A stretch of 64,000 nucleotides of DNA from DASUNP01 sp963728545. Lineage in GTDB: Bacteria; Acidobacteriota; Blastocatellia; UBA7656. The notes beneath the pieces were generated by a model. That model was not told the DNA's origin. It saw only the letters and a program-made list of their open reading frames with translations, and made no database searches. The stretch covers positions 1,054,001 through 1,118,000 of the forward strand of contig CAVSKO010000002.1 in the NCBI GenBank assembly GCA_963728545.1, read 5' to 3'. Position numbers and translations under genes: made by a program. Of the stretch, positions 17,154-25,360 are shown piece by piece; positions within the stretch are counted from its first letter, which is position 1; every line of letters starts with the position of its first letter.

Positions 17154-17240
17154 CGGCCTTCTCTTCGGCCATATCTAACGGCAGCATCCCCAGGGTCAGG
17201 GCCTCTCTCCACTTTTTCCTTCTTTCGTTTGCCATCGGGT

Positions 17241-19385
17241 TTACAATCGCAAGCTCCTTAAGAATAACAAACTGGGCAGGTCTAAAACGAGCGCGACATC
17301 GCCCCCTTCCAGGTCAACCCCTCCGAGCACCCCCTTGATCTTAGATCCGAGCGAGCCGAGCGATTTTACGATGATCTCTCGCTGGGCTTCAAATTTCTCT
17401 ACCGCAACCGCCACGTGACGGTCGCCCACCCGCGTGATAAAGACCGGCACGCGTATTTTCGTCGGCTGTATTTGCGCCGATAAGTCATACGAAAATGCAG
17501 CCGCCCCCGGGGTCATCGGTTCGACCGCGCCCGTCTGATGCAACACCCTCGCGCCGCCGAGGCCCAACAGGTAACCCAGCTCGATGAGCGGGAGGGTCGA
17601 GTTTCGCCAGGTGATGGTTCGCCTGCCGTCGCGCCCAAGTATATCGTCCGGGCCTATGTAGAGCAGCTCGATGATCTGGCCCACGTTGATGGCATACCGC
17701 CATTCGCTCACCCTGACGATGAAGGCCGGGATCATTACCAGCGTCGTCGGCACGACCATCTCGAACCGCGTCCCCGCTTCATTTTCAGACGAGATGCGAA
17801 TCTCGCCTCCAAGCTCGTGAATCGTGCGCTCGACGGCATCCAATCCCACGCCGCGACCGGACACTTCCGAAACTTTATCGGCGGTCGAAAAACCGGGATG
17901 AAGAATCAACCTCAACGCTTCATCATCGCTTAATTCTTCCCCCTCGCTGACAGCGCCTATCTCGATTGCGCGAGCGCGGACCGCTGTCTTATCAATGCCG
18001 CGTCCGTCGTCTGAAATAGCGATAACGGCTCGCGTGCCTTCGAGGCTTGCTTCGATTCTTATCTTGCCGCGCGCGCTTTTACCCTTGAGGCGGCGTTTAT
18101 CGGGCAGCTCTATCCCGTGATCAATGGCGTTTCGAAGCACGTGATAAATAGGGTCGGCGATGCGATCTACGATCATCTTATCGAGATGTGTTTCGCGCCC
18201 CGCAAGGTCTACGGAAACCGATTTGCCAAGCTCGCGCGCCAGCCGCGTTGCCAGCCGCGCGGCGCGCGTAAAAGTCTGCGCGAGCGTCACCATACGAAGC
18301 TCGACCAGCCGCTCTTCAAGCTGAAGAAAATCGCGCTCTATTCTACGGGCGCTCAGGCGAAGGTCGAATTGCTCTTTCGCGCCGAAGCCCGCGGCTATCA
18401 AAAACCGGTCGGCCATCGAGGTCAAACGTTCGGCCTCGATTGATAGCTCATGCGCCAACCCCGACAGCTCGTCTATCTGCGCAAGATCAACGCGCACGCT
18501 CGGCGAAAGCGGGTGGAGCGATTCCTGCGCGAAAGCGGGCGGCAAGGTGCTGAGAGATTCGGCGCTCTTTTGCGGCGCTGACGTATCGGCAGTCTTTTTC
18601 GGCTTGCGCCCTACGACCCTGAGCGCCGCCCCCGCGCGCCGCCAGGGAGATTGATTCATCTTTGAGACGCGCCCCGCGAACGGCTTGGCTATGCGTTTGA
18701 CATCGGATTCTTTTATTTGCGTCGCGAAAAGCAGCTTGAAAGCGACGAGCGTCGGAGCGCTTGCGGTTTCGGGCAGCGTCGTTATCAATTCGCCGCGCTC
18801 GGCGAGTTTTGAGGTAAGCGCGCGATATTGTGTGTCGAGCGTCCCGACTTCCAGTTGCACGGTGAGGGCGTAAAAGGCGCGCCCGGCGCTGAGGTTTTCG
18901 CTGATCCTGTGCTGCTCGTATTCCGTCAGCAGGTTGCGTTCACGCTCGGATAACCCGATCAATTCGCTGTCGTCTTTGCGGGCGCGCGTTTGCGCCCGTC
19001 TCGTGATGCCTGTCAGCAATTCGCTCAGGCGGTCGAAATCATCTTGAGTTGCCGCCCCGCGCGCCGCCCCGGCGACGAGCGCGGCAAGCCCCGCTCCCGC
19101 TTCTTGCAAAGCTGCGGTCACCTCTTCATCAGACGCGAGTTTGCCTAATCGCAAATCGTCGAGAATGTCTTCAAACTCGTGAGCGAGCGACTGGACTTCG
19201 GCCAGCCCCATCATTCCCGATAAGCCTTTCAGCGAGTGGACGGTCCTGAAAATACGGTTGACGAGGTTTACTTCAGCGTCGGAGTTTGATTGCGCGGCGA
19301 GGCGGTCGAGGTCTGCGAGGAGCGAGTCTAAGAGTTCTTCTGACTCGGAGAGGTACTCACTTAATAGCGCCTTGTCTTCAATCAT
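17241..19385 (-). CDS. cheA: Chemotaxis histidine kinase CheA
   Basis: A 714-residue kinase. Domains: HPt with phospho-His50 (IFRTVHSLKGLSGMMG), a P2-like region (about 160-260), dimerisation helices, the HATPase with N box HVLRNAIDHGIELP, G1 ISDDGRGID and G2 SGRGVGLDAVERTI, and a CheW-like regulatory domain ending near the C-terminus. It phosphorylates CheB and probably a CheY encoded elsewhere. It is followed directly by cheW and preceded by an inverted repeat that separates it from nusB. Confidence 0.95.
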   Translation of the reverse strand: MIEDKALLSEYLSESEELLDSLLADLDRLAAQSNSDAEVNLVNRIFRTVHSLKGLSGMMGLAEVQSLAHEFEDILDDLRLGKLASDEEVTAALQEAGAGLAALVAGAARGAATQDDFDRLSELLTGITRRAQTRARKDDSELIGLSERERNLLTEYEQHRISENLSAGRAFYALTVQLEVGTLDTQYRALTSKLAERGELITTLPETASAPTLVAFKLLFATQIKESDVKRIAKPFAGRVSKMNQSPWRRAGAALRVVGRKPKKTADTSAPQKSAESLSTLPPAFAQESLHPLSPSVRVDLAQIDELSGLAHELSIEAERLTSMADRFLIAAGFGAKEQFDLRLSARRIERDFLQLEERLVELRMVTLAQTFTRAARLATRLARELGKSVSVDLAGRETHLDKMIVDRIADPIYHVLRNAIDHGIELPDKRRLKGKSARGKIRIEASLEGTRAVIAISDDGRGIDKTAVRARAIEIGAVSEGEELSDDEALRLILHPGFSTADKVSEVSGRGVGLDAVERTIHELGGEIRISSENEAGTRFEMVVPTTLVMIPAFIVRVSEWRYAINVGQIIELLYIGPDDILGRDGRRTITWRNSTLPLIELGYLLGLGGARVLHQTGAVEPMTPGAAAFSYDLSAQIQPTKIRVPVFITRVGDRHVAVAVEKFEAQREIIVKSLGSLGSKIKGVLGGVDLEGGDVALVLDLPSLLFLRSLRL

Positions 19386-19388
19386 AGG

Positions 19389-19509
19389 GAGTTGTCAGGG
19401 GAAGGATGAGGGATGAGGGATGAAGGATGAAAAGGATTTAAAGCGTGGCATCTGAAATTCCAGATTTCAAATCTTTTTCATCCCTCATCCTTCATCCTTC
19501 ATCCCTTCC
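19389..19509 (+). repeat. GGATGA-type inverted repeat between nusB and cheA
   Basis: The left arm (19398-19433) holds GGAAGGATGAGGGATGAGGG and GATGAAGGATGAAAA units; the right arm (19473-19509) is the complementary TTTTCATCCCTCATCCTTC and ATCCTTCATCCCTTCC. The arms span about 36 bases with few mismatches. It belongs to the same family as the repeats around the tRNA-Ser genes and could act as a partial terminator between nusB and cheA. Confidence 0.8.
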
Positions 19510-19962
19510 CTATGAGTTCTGCGTGGCGGTAGCAATCGAGGCATTCTGACTCGTTTCAAGGTCGCGCTTGATTGCGTCGAGAATCCCGTTGATGAACTGG
19601 GTTGCCTCGAATGTCGAAAATCGCCGCGCGATCTCGAGCGCTTCATTTATGACGACGGTCTTCGGCGTATCCGGCTCAAAGAGAAATTCGTAGATCGCAA
19701 GTCTTAGAATATTTCTATCGACCACGGCCATGCGCGAGATGCGCCAGTTTTCCGCCCGGCGTTTTATCAGCGCGTCTATCTCGTCCAGATGAGAGAGCGC
19801 TCCCAGAGCCAGCCGGTTCGAGAAATCCCGACCCACTTCGCCAACCTCTTCGCCGAAAGCATCCCAGTAGGTCTTGACAAGCTCGTCGGCTCGGGGTCGC
19901 GCGATGTCAAATTGAAAGAGCATTTGTAAGGCACAAACGCGGGCCTTACGCCTGGCACCCAT
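19510..19962 (-). CDS. nusB: Transcription antitermination factor NusB
   Basis: A 150-residue all-helical protein that binds boxA RNA with NusE during rRNA antitermination. Hallmarks: the start GARRKARVCALQMLFQFD, MAVVDRNILRLAIYEFLF, and PKTVVINEALEIARRFSTFE ending in the family FINGILD block. It follows ribH by 50 bases on the minus strand, a common pairing. The C-terminal residues run into the inverted repeat. Confidence 0.96.
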   Translation of the reverse strand: MGARRKARVCALQMLFQFDIARPRADELVKTYWDAFGEEVGEVGRDFSNRLALGALSHLDEIDALIKRRAENWRISRMAVVDRNILRLAIYEFLFEPDTPKTVVINEALEIARRFSTFEATQFINGILDAIKRDLETSQNASIATATQNS

Positions 19963-20012
19963 AATTCAAACCCTTCAAGTTATGTTTGCGTTACACTCCG
20001 AAGCATCCACCT

Positions 20013-20477
20013 TCAGAATTCGCGATAAAGGTTAGTAAGCTCGACCGCGCTCATGGCGGCCTCAAATCCTTTATTGCCTGCTTTGGCTCCGGCGCGGTCT
20101 ATGGCTTGTTCTAAATTGTCGGCTGTTACCACGCCTAATGCGATGGGGAGGTTCGTTTCAAGCGCGACTTGCGCAATGCCCTTGAAAACTTCGGACGCTA
20201 TGTATTCATTGTGGGAGGTCTCGCCGCGTATGATGACGCCCAGGCAGATAAGCGCATCGTATTTGCCGGATGAGGCGGCACGGCGGGCTGCCATCGGAAG
20301 TTCAAAAGAACCCGGAACCCTTATGATCGTTATGGCGTCGTTCGATGCGCCTAATCTTTCCAGGCCGTCAATCGCTCCGCCGAGCAGACGGCTTACAACG
20401 AAATCATTCCAGCGGCTGGCCACAATTGCCACGCTAAGTCCCTCTGCGCTCAGCCGGCCCTGGATCGTCTTAGCCAC
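20013..20477 (-). CDS. ribH: 6,7-dimethyl-8-ribityllumazine synthase
   Basis: The penultimate enzyme of riboflavin synthesis, joining 5-amino-6-ribitylaminouracil with dihydroxybutanone phosphate. The 154-residue protein has VAIVASRWNDFVVSRLL, VPGSFELPMAAR, the catalytic His region GVIIRGETSHNEYIASEV and ALGVVTADNLEQAIDRAG. The start is GTG 20477. A very good promoter lies 42 bases upstream, leaving little room for an FMN riboswitch, and none was seen. Confidence 0.96.
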   Translation of the reverse strand: MAKTIQGRLSAEGLSVAIVASRWNDFVVSRLLGGAIDGLERLGASNDAITIIRVPGSFELPMAARRAASSGKYDALICLGVIIRGETSHNEYIASEVFKGIAQVALETNLPIALGVVTADNLEQAIDRAGAKAGNKGFEAAMSAVELTNLYREF

Positions 20478-20518
20478 TTCTTCTAAGTCTCCTTATTATC
20501 AATCAACGACCGAAATCG

Positions 20519-20547
20519 AGTATAGGTGCGCGCCCTCGCGATGTCAA
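20519..20547 (-). promoter_or_regulatory. Sigma70-type promoter driving ribH-nusB and probably the che genes
   Basis: Read on the minus strand, TTGACA (20547-20542) is followed by exactly 17 bases and TATACT (20524-20519). The -35 is perfect and the -10 matches five of six. The ribH GTG is 42 bases downstream. This is the best housekeeping promoter match I found in the window. Confidence 0.65.
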
Positions 20548-20865
20548 GAAACCACTAAGAGCCTGCACGGCTATTGCAAAGTCACTAGCGGGGTGAAGAG
20601 AAGCTACTCCTTTGGGGTTCGGGCCCCGCACCGCTTTTGAGTTACGCGAAAACGGCACGAGCTAACACAAATACGGTGCGGAGTCTGCGCACTCCAAAGG
20701 ACGTTTTAGGCACCAGAGGTTTGATTCTCTGCCAGAGGCTGACGGATAATTCCCAAGCAGGCAAATCATTGTAATGTGCCGGATGCTGTACGGACATATT
20801 ATTAATCCTCGTTCGCGCCGCATCTTATCTCATCTCGGTATGGCGATAGTCTTTTAGGGGTCAAT
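20548..20865. other. Intergenic region with GC-rich dyad ahead of the TIR genes
   Basis: No gene is seen. At 20607-20703 a dyad pairs CTCCTTTGGGGTTCGGGCCC-type sequence with GTCTGCGCACTCCAAAGGA, related to the 31.9 and 44.8 kb repeats that contain GCACTCCAAA. A weak promoter candidate for the TIR gene is TTGATT (20721) and GATAAT (20745) with an 18-base spacer. The composition becomes AT-richer toward the right. Confidence 0.4.
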
Positions 20866-21804
20866 GTGAAAACAACGGCTCTGATTTTTCTAAGCTACGC
20901 GCGGGCAGATATTAAGGAGGTAGAAAAACTATATAAAGACCTGGCTGACGCTAGATTCAAACCTTGGATGGACATAAAAGATATTCTCCCAGGACAGGAT
21001 TGGAAGCATATAATCAAAGGTGTTATTCAAAAATCCGACTTCTTCCTGGCTTGTTTATTGACAAACTCTGTGAATAAAAGAGGTTTTTTTCAAACAGAAC
21101 TCAAGGATGGCATGGAGGTTTTGAAAGAAAAGCTGAAATCCGATATCTACCTGATCCCTGTACGATTGGAGGAATGTGATCTACCTGAAGACTTGAACCA
21201 TATACATCGGGTCGATTTATTCGCCGAGGACGGGTGGGAGAAGTTAGTAAGCGCTATTCAAGTAGAAATCAGACGCAGAAATAGAGAAAAGAGGGCCTCC
21301 CGATATGAATCGAAGTCCCAACGCTCTGATAGATCGCTCATGAATGTAAGAGCGCCTTTGAAGACAAGTCTTGGTAAACAGCACCTGGCCAAATTATTCG
21401 GAAAATCTACGGCAATGTTATGTGCAAAGATTGTCGAATTGCTGAACCTGGGGTCATTCATTGATTTAAATATTGATCTGATTCTAGTAAGGCTGGAAGA
21501 GTGCGACGAAAAGGCGGAAAGCATGGCCGCCAAGAGTGATATGTTTTTTTTCAGTTTAAGCTCGTTTGTCGTTAATAGCATCATTCAGGTTGGGAGCTAT
21601 CCGAAGGCTCTCGACAAAGCAATCAAATGGGTAGCTACTCAACGCGAAGACCCTGAGCGCAAATATTCTATCGATACTCTTTCAAGACTGATACTGACGT
21701 ATGTTGTCGCTAAAGGATGGGATAAACATAAAGACGATGAAGATCAAATGAAACAAGATACCTGGAAACGCATTGTCAAGCGCACTCAAGACCTGAATTC
21801 ATGA
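20866..21804 (+). CDS. TIR-domain protein with unknown helical C-terminal region
   Basis: A 312-residue protein. Residues 5-140 form a TIR domain: FLSYARAD box, WMDIKDILPGQDW, SDFFLACLL and a candidate NADase Glu78 in RGFFQTELKDG. Bacterial TIR domains commonly cleave NAD+ or make signalling nucleotides in antiphage defence. The remainder (about 150-312) is unrecognised and helical. A VRLEECD heptapeptide occurs twice, once in the TIR domain (IPVRLEECDLPE) and once in the C-terminal region (LVRLEECDEKAE). The start is GTG 20866 behind AGGGG. Codon use is clearly AT-richer than that of the flanking genes, suggesting transfer. Confidence 0.82.
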   Translation: MKTTALIFLSYARADIKEVEKLYKDLADARFKPWMDIKDILPGQDWKHIIKGVIQKSDFFLACLLTNSVNKRGFFQTELKDGMEVLKEKLKSDIYLIPVRLEECDLPEDLNHIHRVDLFAEDGWEKLVSAIQVEIRRRNREKRASRYESKSQRSDRSLMNVRAPLKTSLGKQHLAKLFGKSTAMLCAKIVELLNLGSFIDLNIDLILVRLEECDEKAESMAAKSDMFFFSLSSFVVNSIIQVGSYPKALDKAIKWVATQREDPERKYSIDTLSRLILTYVVAKGWDKHKDDEDQMKQDTWKRIVKRTQDLNS

Positions 21805-21947
21805 AGCAGGGAGTTAGAACATCTTGATTGGGGAATGGAATGATTTGAAGAACGATTGCTCAGTTATTTTGTCAGTCTCACGAAAGGGCTTAAGCGCGTT
21901 ATTCGCGCAATGGACGTATTCGTTTAGAGCTTAACGCGGGGGCGAAA

Positions 21948-23666
21948 GTGCAGCTATTTATAAGTTGGTCAGGAGAAAGAAGCAAAGCGGTTGCATATGC
22001 ACTGAAGGACTGGATTCCTAAAATTTTGCACTATGTTCAGCCCTGGATGTCAGAAATTGATATTGCTTCTGGAACAAGTTGGATCGAAGAATTTGAGGAA
22101 GCGGTAAAACAATCAGAGTTTGCAATAGTCTGTCTCACCAAAAGTAATATCAATTCACCCTGGCTCCTCTATGAAGCCGGGTATCTGACGAGATCAGGGA
22201 AGACCTACTTGTGTCCTTATCTCATTGACGTAGCCATATCAGACATGGCTAGAAGCCCGCTTCATAGATATCAAGCTAGGACGGCTGACAAAATGGGGAC
22301 CTTGAACCTGATACGTCATATCAACAAAGCTCAAAGAGAGAAAACAATCCCTGAATCAGTACTGATAAAATCTTTCAACGTCTTCTGGCCAAAGCTAAAG
22401 CAAACACTTGAGTATCTACCTAACGAAGAGTTATTCGGAGATATAAATAAGCTGCTCGACCTTTCTCGTGTGGTCAGGCGGCCTATATCAACAAGCAAGG
22501 ACCCTGAACCAGTCCGAGAATCAGTAAAGTTGTTCCTGTCGAATCCCTCAGCCTATGCGCGCAAAGGCTACGTCACTACCGCTTGGCAGCCGATCTTCGA
22601 AGTGACACATATTTCACCGGAGGAACTGGTTTTAAGTGATAAAGCAGGCAACTTGCTTTGGTCACAAGTTGACTATGTAGTTCCGGATGATATATCCACC
22701 GCAACGCTTGTTTTTTCACTCAACGAAGAGGTTCTTCCCGGATACGATCTTTCGATGAATTCGCCCTTAATCACAATCGGGCGGGGAAAGTCCTTAAAAC
22801 TAAGGGAGGACGCACCATCGCTAGAAATAGAAAAAGCAAAAGGACAGGCTCGCCGCGTTAAATTGATCAATAATCGGTTAGAAGTAGTATTGGAGCTATT
22901 CCCTGACCCGTCGAATAGTTATCGAGATTGGTTTGCCGGATCAGCTTCCAGTGTATTACTCGACGGCAGACAATTTCTCGATGAATTCAATGCACTCTTA
23001 TCTCTTTCTGATTATGAAAAGAGATGTATGCAGATAGATAAGCTGTTTTATGCTGACGGACAGCAAATATCTGCCTTAGCAGGTATAATCAATCGGCCTT
23101 ACGAACTCATATCACAATCTAGCGGCCCAATCCGAGCAACCGTTACAATCGCCTCCTCAATTTTCAATTACAACTACTCGAATCCAAATACGGGTAAGCA
23201 TATTTCAGGCAAATGCAGGTTATACAGAACAATCAGTATGTATAACGATGCGGAATATCTAGTGGAGGAATTGAGACTTCGGGAAGTATCTGCCGCCGGC
23301 AAAGACAGGAAAGGTTATATGAATATTCCTTTTGGAGTTCGCTATTTTTCATACATAGATTTCGGGCTGGATCGTTATAGACTCAACCCCGTACCTGAAT
23401 GGCTAGTGATGGGTTCTAATTGGTTCCCATTCCCAGGTTACGGGTTCGCCACCAATACTGCCGTACGCTCATTTCAAAATCCGCATCTCTCCTTTCCAGA
23501 TAATGGAAATAGACATAAGACCTTCTCTTGGGAATTGCATCCTGAGCAAAACGCAAAATGCTTGCATTTTTTCGCCCATAATAGCCTGGATGAGTTGCAG
23601 ATAGCAGTAGGCCGAGTATGGTATGAGGTAATCAAGGAGCCTTTAACAGCCCATATCAAGAAATAG
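21948..23666 (+). CDS. TIR-domain protein with large beta-rich C-terminal domain
   Basis: A 572-residue protein. Residues 1-150 are a TIR domain of a different subtype from its neighbour: MQLFISWSGERSKAVAYAL, WMSEIDIASGTSWIEEF, and a likely NADase Glu76 in SPWLLYEAGYL. Residues 190-572 are mostly predicted strands rich in Tyr, Asn and Pro (IPFGVRYFSYIDFGLD, WLVMGSNWFPFPGYGF, HKTFSWELHPEQNAKCLHFF). I do not recognise this part; the long strand-rich pattern recalls carbohydrate-active beta-sandwich domains and may be a sensor. The start is GTG 21948. It follows the first TIR gene by 143 bases in the same AT-rich island. Confidence 0.82.
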   Translation: MQLFISWSGERSKAVAYALKDWIPKILHYVQPWMSEIDIASGTSWIEEFEEAVKQSEFAIVCLTKSNINSPWLLYEAGYLTRSGKTYLCPYLIDVAISDMARSPLHRYQARTADKMGTLNLIRHINKAQREKTIPESVLIKSFNVFWPKLKQTLEYLPNEELFGDINKLLDLSRVVRRPISTSKDPEPVRESVKLFLSNPSAYARKGYVTTAWQPIFEVTHISPEELVLSDKAGNLLWSQVDYVVPDDISTATLVFSLNEEVLPGYDLSMNSPLITIGRGKSLKLREDAPSLEIEKAKGQARRVKLINNRLEVVLELFPDPSNSYRDWFAGSASSVLLDGRQFLDEFNALLSLSDYEKRCMQIDKLFYADGQQISALAGIINRPYELISQSSGPIRATVTIASSIFNYNYSNPNTGKHISGKCRLYRTISMYNDAEYLVEELRLREVSAAGKDRKGYMNIPFGVRYFSYIDFGLDRYRLNPVPEWLVMGSNWFPFPGYGFATNTAVRSFQNPHLSFPDNGNRHKTFSWELHPEQNAKCLHFFAHNSLDELQIAVGRVWYEVIKEPLTAHIKK

Positions 23667-23845
23667 ATATCTCGTACGTTTGAAGCGACAAGTAGCCTAT
23701 ACTTCTCTCGGCAATTCCTATCATCTTTCCACCTACCCTTACCGTAACATCTGCGGGGTCGAACGATCTAACGAATGCGGCTGCCGGTCGCAATTGCCTC
23801 AATGACTGTAATCTCACTGATTATCTCAAAGTGCGTCCCCGGCAT
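23656..23845 (-). pseudogene. Decayed small gene of a GRWRK-type hypothetical family
   Basis: Reading the minus strand from an ATG at 23845 gives MPGTHFEIISEITVIEAIAT and then GSRIR, a TAG, and in the same frame IVRPRRCYGKGRWK. A one-base shift then continues as KMIGIAERSIGYLSL to a stop at 23656. The joined pattern resembles a widespread small hypothetical family I recall with a FEVISEIT-like start and a YGKGRWRKxKG core. One stop and one frameshift inside it suggest a decayed gene. Another short open stretch (LRASGINLTPRIKTESGG) lies just upstream. Confidence is limited because the match is from memory. Confidence 0.35.
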
Positions 23846-24004
23846 TTAATCAAGCGCAACCATCAGATTCACGTTGCCGCCCGACTCTGTTTTTATCCGT
23901 GGCGTCAAATTGATTCCACTCGCCCGCAGATGTTAAAATTTGAGGTTCGCTAAATAGCCATGCGGGTTACATGCGAATACGAGATTAGATACAAACAGGA
24001 TGAA

Positions 24005-25360
24005 ATGGCAGAAGAGGCAATTATAATTCGCGGAGCGCGCGTTCATAATCTCAAAAACATTAACGTCTCTATCCCGCTGGGCAAGCTGACCGTAATCACC
24101 GGCGTGAGCGGTTCGGGCAAATCCAGTCTTGCATTCGACACTATCTACGCAGAAGGCCAGCGCCGATATGTCGAAAGCCTGTCGGCCTATGCGCGGCAGT
24201 TCCTTGAGCGTATGGATAAGCCAGACGTAGACGAGGTCCTGGGCATCTGCCCCGCGATCTCTATACGTCAGAAAAACTCCACTCGCAACCCGCGCTCGAC
24301 CGTAGCAACCCAGACAGAAGTCTATGATTACCTTCGCCTGCTGTACGCGCGGATAGGGATCTCTTTTTGCGCCCAGTGCGGCCAGCAGGTCCAGCGCGAC
24401 ACTCCCGAATCGATTGCCACGGAAGTATTGCAACTGCCGGAAGGGACGCGGTTTTATGTTCTGTTCCCGGCCTCCGCCGGCATGGAAGAAGGCGAGACCG
24501 CTTCCAACGGCGCAAGCCCCAAGCGCAAAAAGCGCACTTCGCGTGAAACCGCCGCGAGCCAGCACACCCGCATCCAGGCCCATTTGATGAGCCTGATGCA
24601 GCGCGGCTTTACGCGCCTCTATAAAGATGGCCGGATCATCGAGCTTGCTACGCCCGACAGCTACACGGATGATAATTTCGATAACACTTTTGTTCTCGTA
24701 GACCGCCTCGCGGTGCGCGAAGACATAAGAGCGCGTCTCGTGGACTCCATAGAGATCACCTATCAGGAAGGGCACGGCCAGGCGATCATAGAGATTGCAG
24801 ACGAAACGCACACGCGCATGCAGTTTTCCGAAGGGTTCGAGTGCAAGCGATGCAATATAAAATACGCCACGCCGGAGCCCAGGCTGTTCAGCTTCAATAA
24901 CCCATTCGGCGCGTGCCCGACGTGCCAGGGTTTCGGAAATACGATAGGGCTTGACCTCGATCTCGTGATTCCAAACCGCGAGATGACGCTGGCCGAAGGG
25001 GCTATAGAGCCGTGGCTGAAGCCCCAATACGATTGGGCGCAAAAAGATCTGATCAAATTTTGCAGGCAGGCGGGGATACCTACGAACGTGCCTTTTCGCC
25101 AGTTGAAGCCTGAGCATCAGAAAACAATAGTGCAGGGTCGCAACGGGTTTGACGGCGTGATGGGATTTTTCAACTGGCTTGAGAACCAAGAAGTACAAGC
25201 TGCACGTTCGCGTCTTTTTGTCGAAGTATCGCGGCTACACGCTCTGCCCCGACTGCTGCGGCGCTCGGCTACGGCTCGAAGCGAGGCTCGTTCAAGTCGG
25301 CGGCAAGAGCTTGCCCGAAGTCTGCGCTATGACGGCTGCCGAAGCGGCAGATTTTTTTGA
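24005..25360 (+). CDS. uvrA: Excinuclease ABC subunit A, N-terminal fragment (frameshifted uvrA)
   Basis: The damage-recognition ATPase of nucleotide excision repair. This part holds the first ABC half: IRGARVHNLKNINVSIP, Walker A GVSGSGKSSLAFDTIYAEGQ, ARQFLERMDKPDVDEVLG and the zinc-finger regions CAQCG and CKRC. The frame is lost at 25187, where one extra C follows GGCTTGAGAAC; after this the reading (QEVQAARSRLF) is wrong and runs to a chance stop at 25360. The family sequence continues in the next frame as KKYKLHVRVFLS. ATG 24005 is chosen over 23960 from the family start. Only codons to about 25186 are genuine. Confidence 0.9.
   Translation: MAEEAIIIRGARVHNLKNINVSIPLGKLTVITGVSGSGKSSLAFDTIYAEGQRRYVESLSAYARQFLERMDKPDVDEVLGICPAISIRQKNSTRNPRSTVATQTEVYDYLRLLYARIGISFCAQCGQQVQRDTPESIATEVLQLPEGTRFYVLFPASAGMEEGETASNGASPKRKKRTSRETAASQHTRIQAHLMSLMQRGFTRLYKDGRIIELATPDSYTDDNFDNTFVLVDRLAVREDIRARLVDSIEITYQEGHGQAIIEIADETHTRMQFSEGFECKRCNIKYATPEPRLFSFNNPFGACPTCQGFGNTIGLDLDLVIPNREMTLAEGAIEPWLKPQYDWAQKDLIKFCRQAGIPTNVPFRQLKPEHQKTIVQGRNGFDGVMGFFNWLENQEVQAARSRLFVEVSRLHALPRLLRRSATARSEARSSRRQELARSLRYDGCRSGRFF

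Noticed and set aside
20478..20518. FMN riboswitch ahead of ribH
   Set aside because: The promoter leaves only about 40 bases of leader and no RFN-element pattern is visible.
23933..25198. Long open frame of 421 codons on the minus strand
   Set aside because: It lies wholly opposite the uvrA coding frame, which has all family motifs; the minus-strand product has no recognisable motif.
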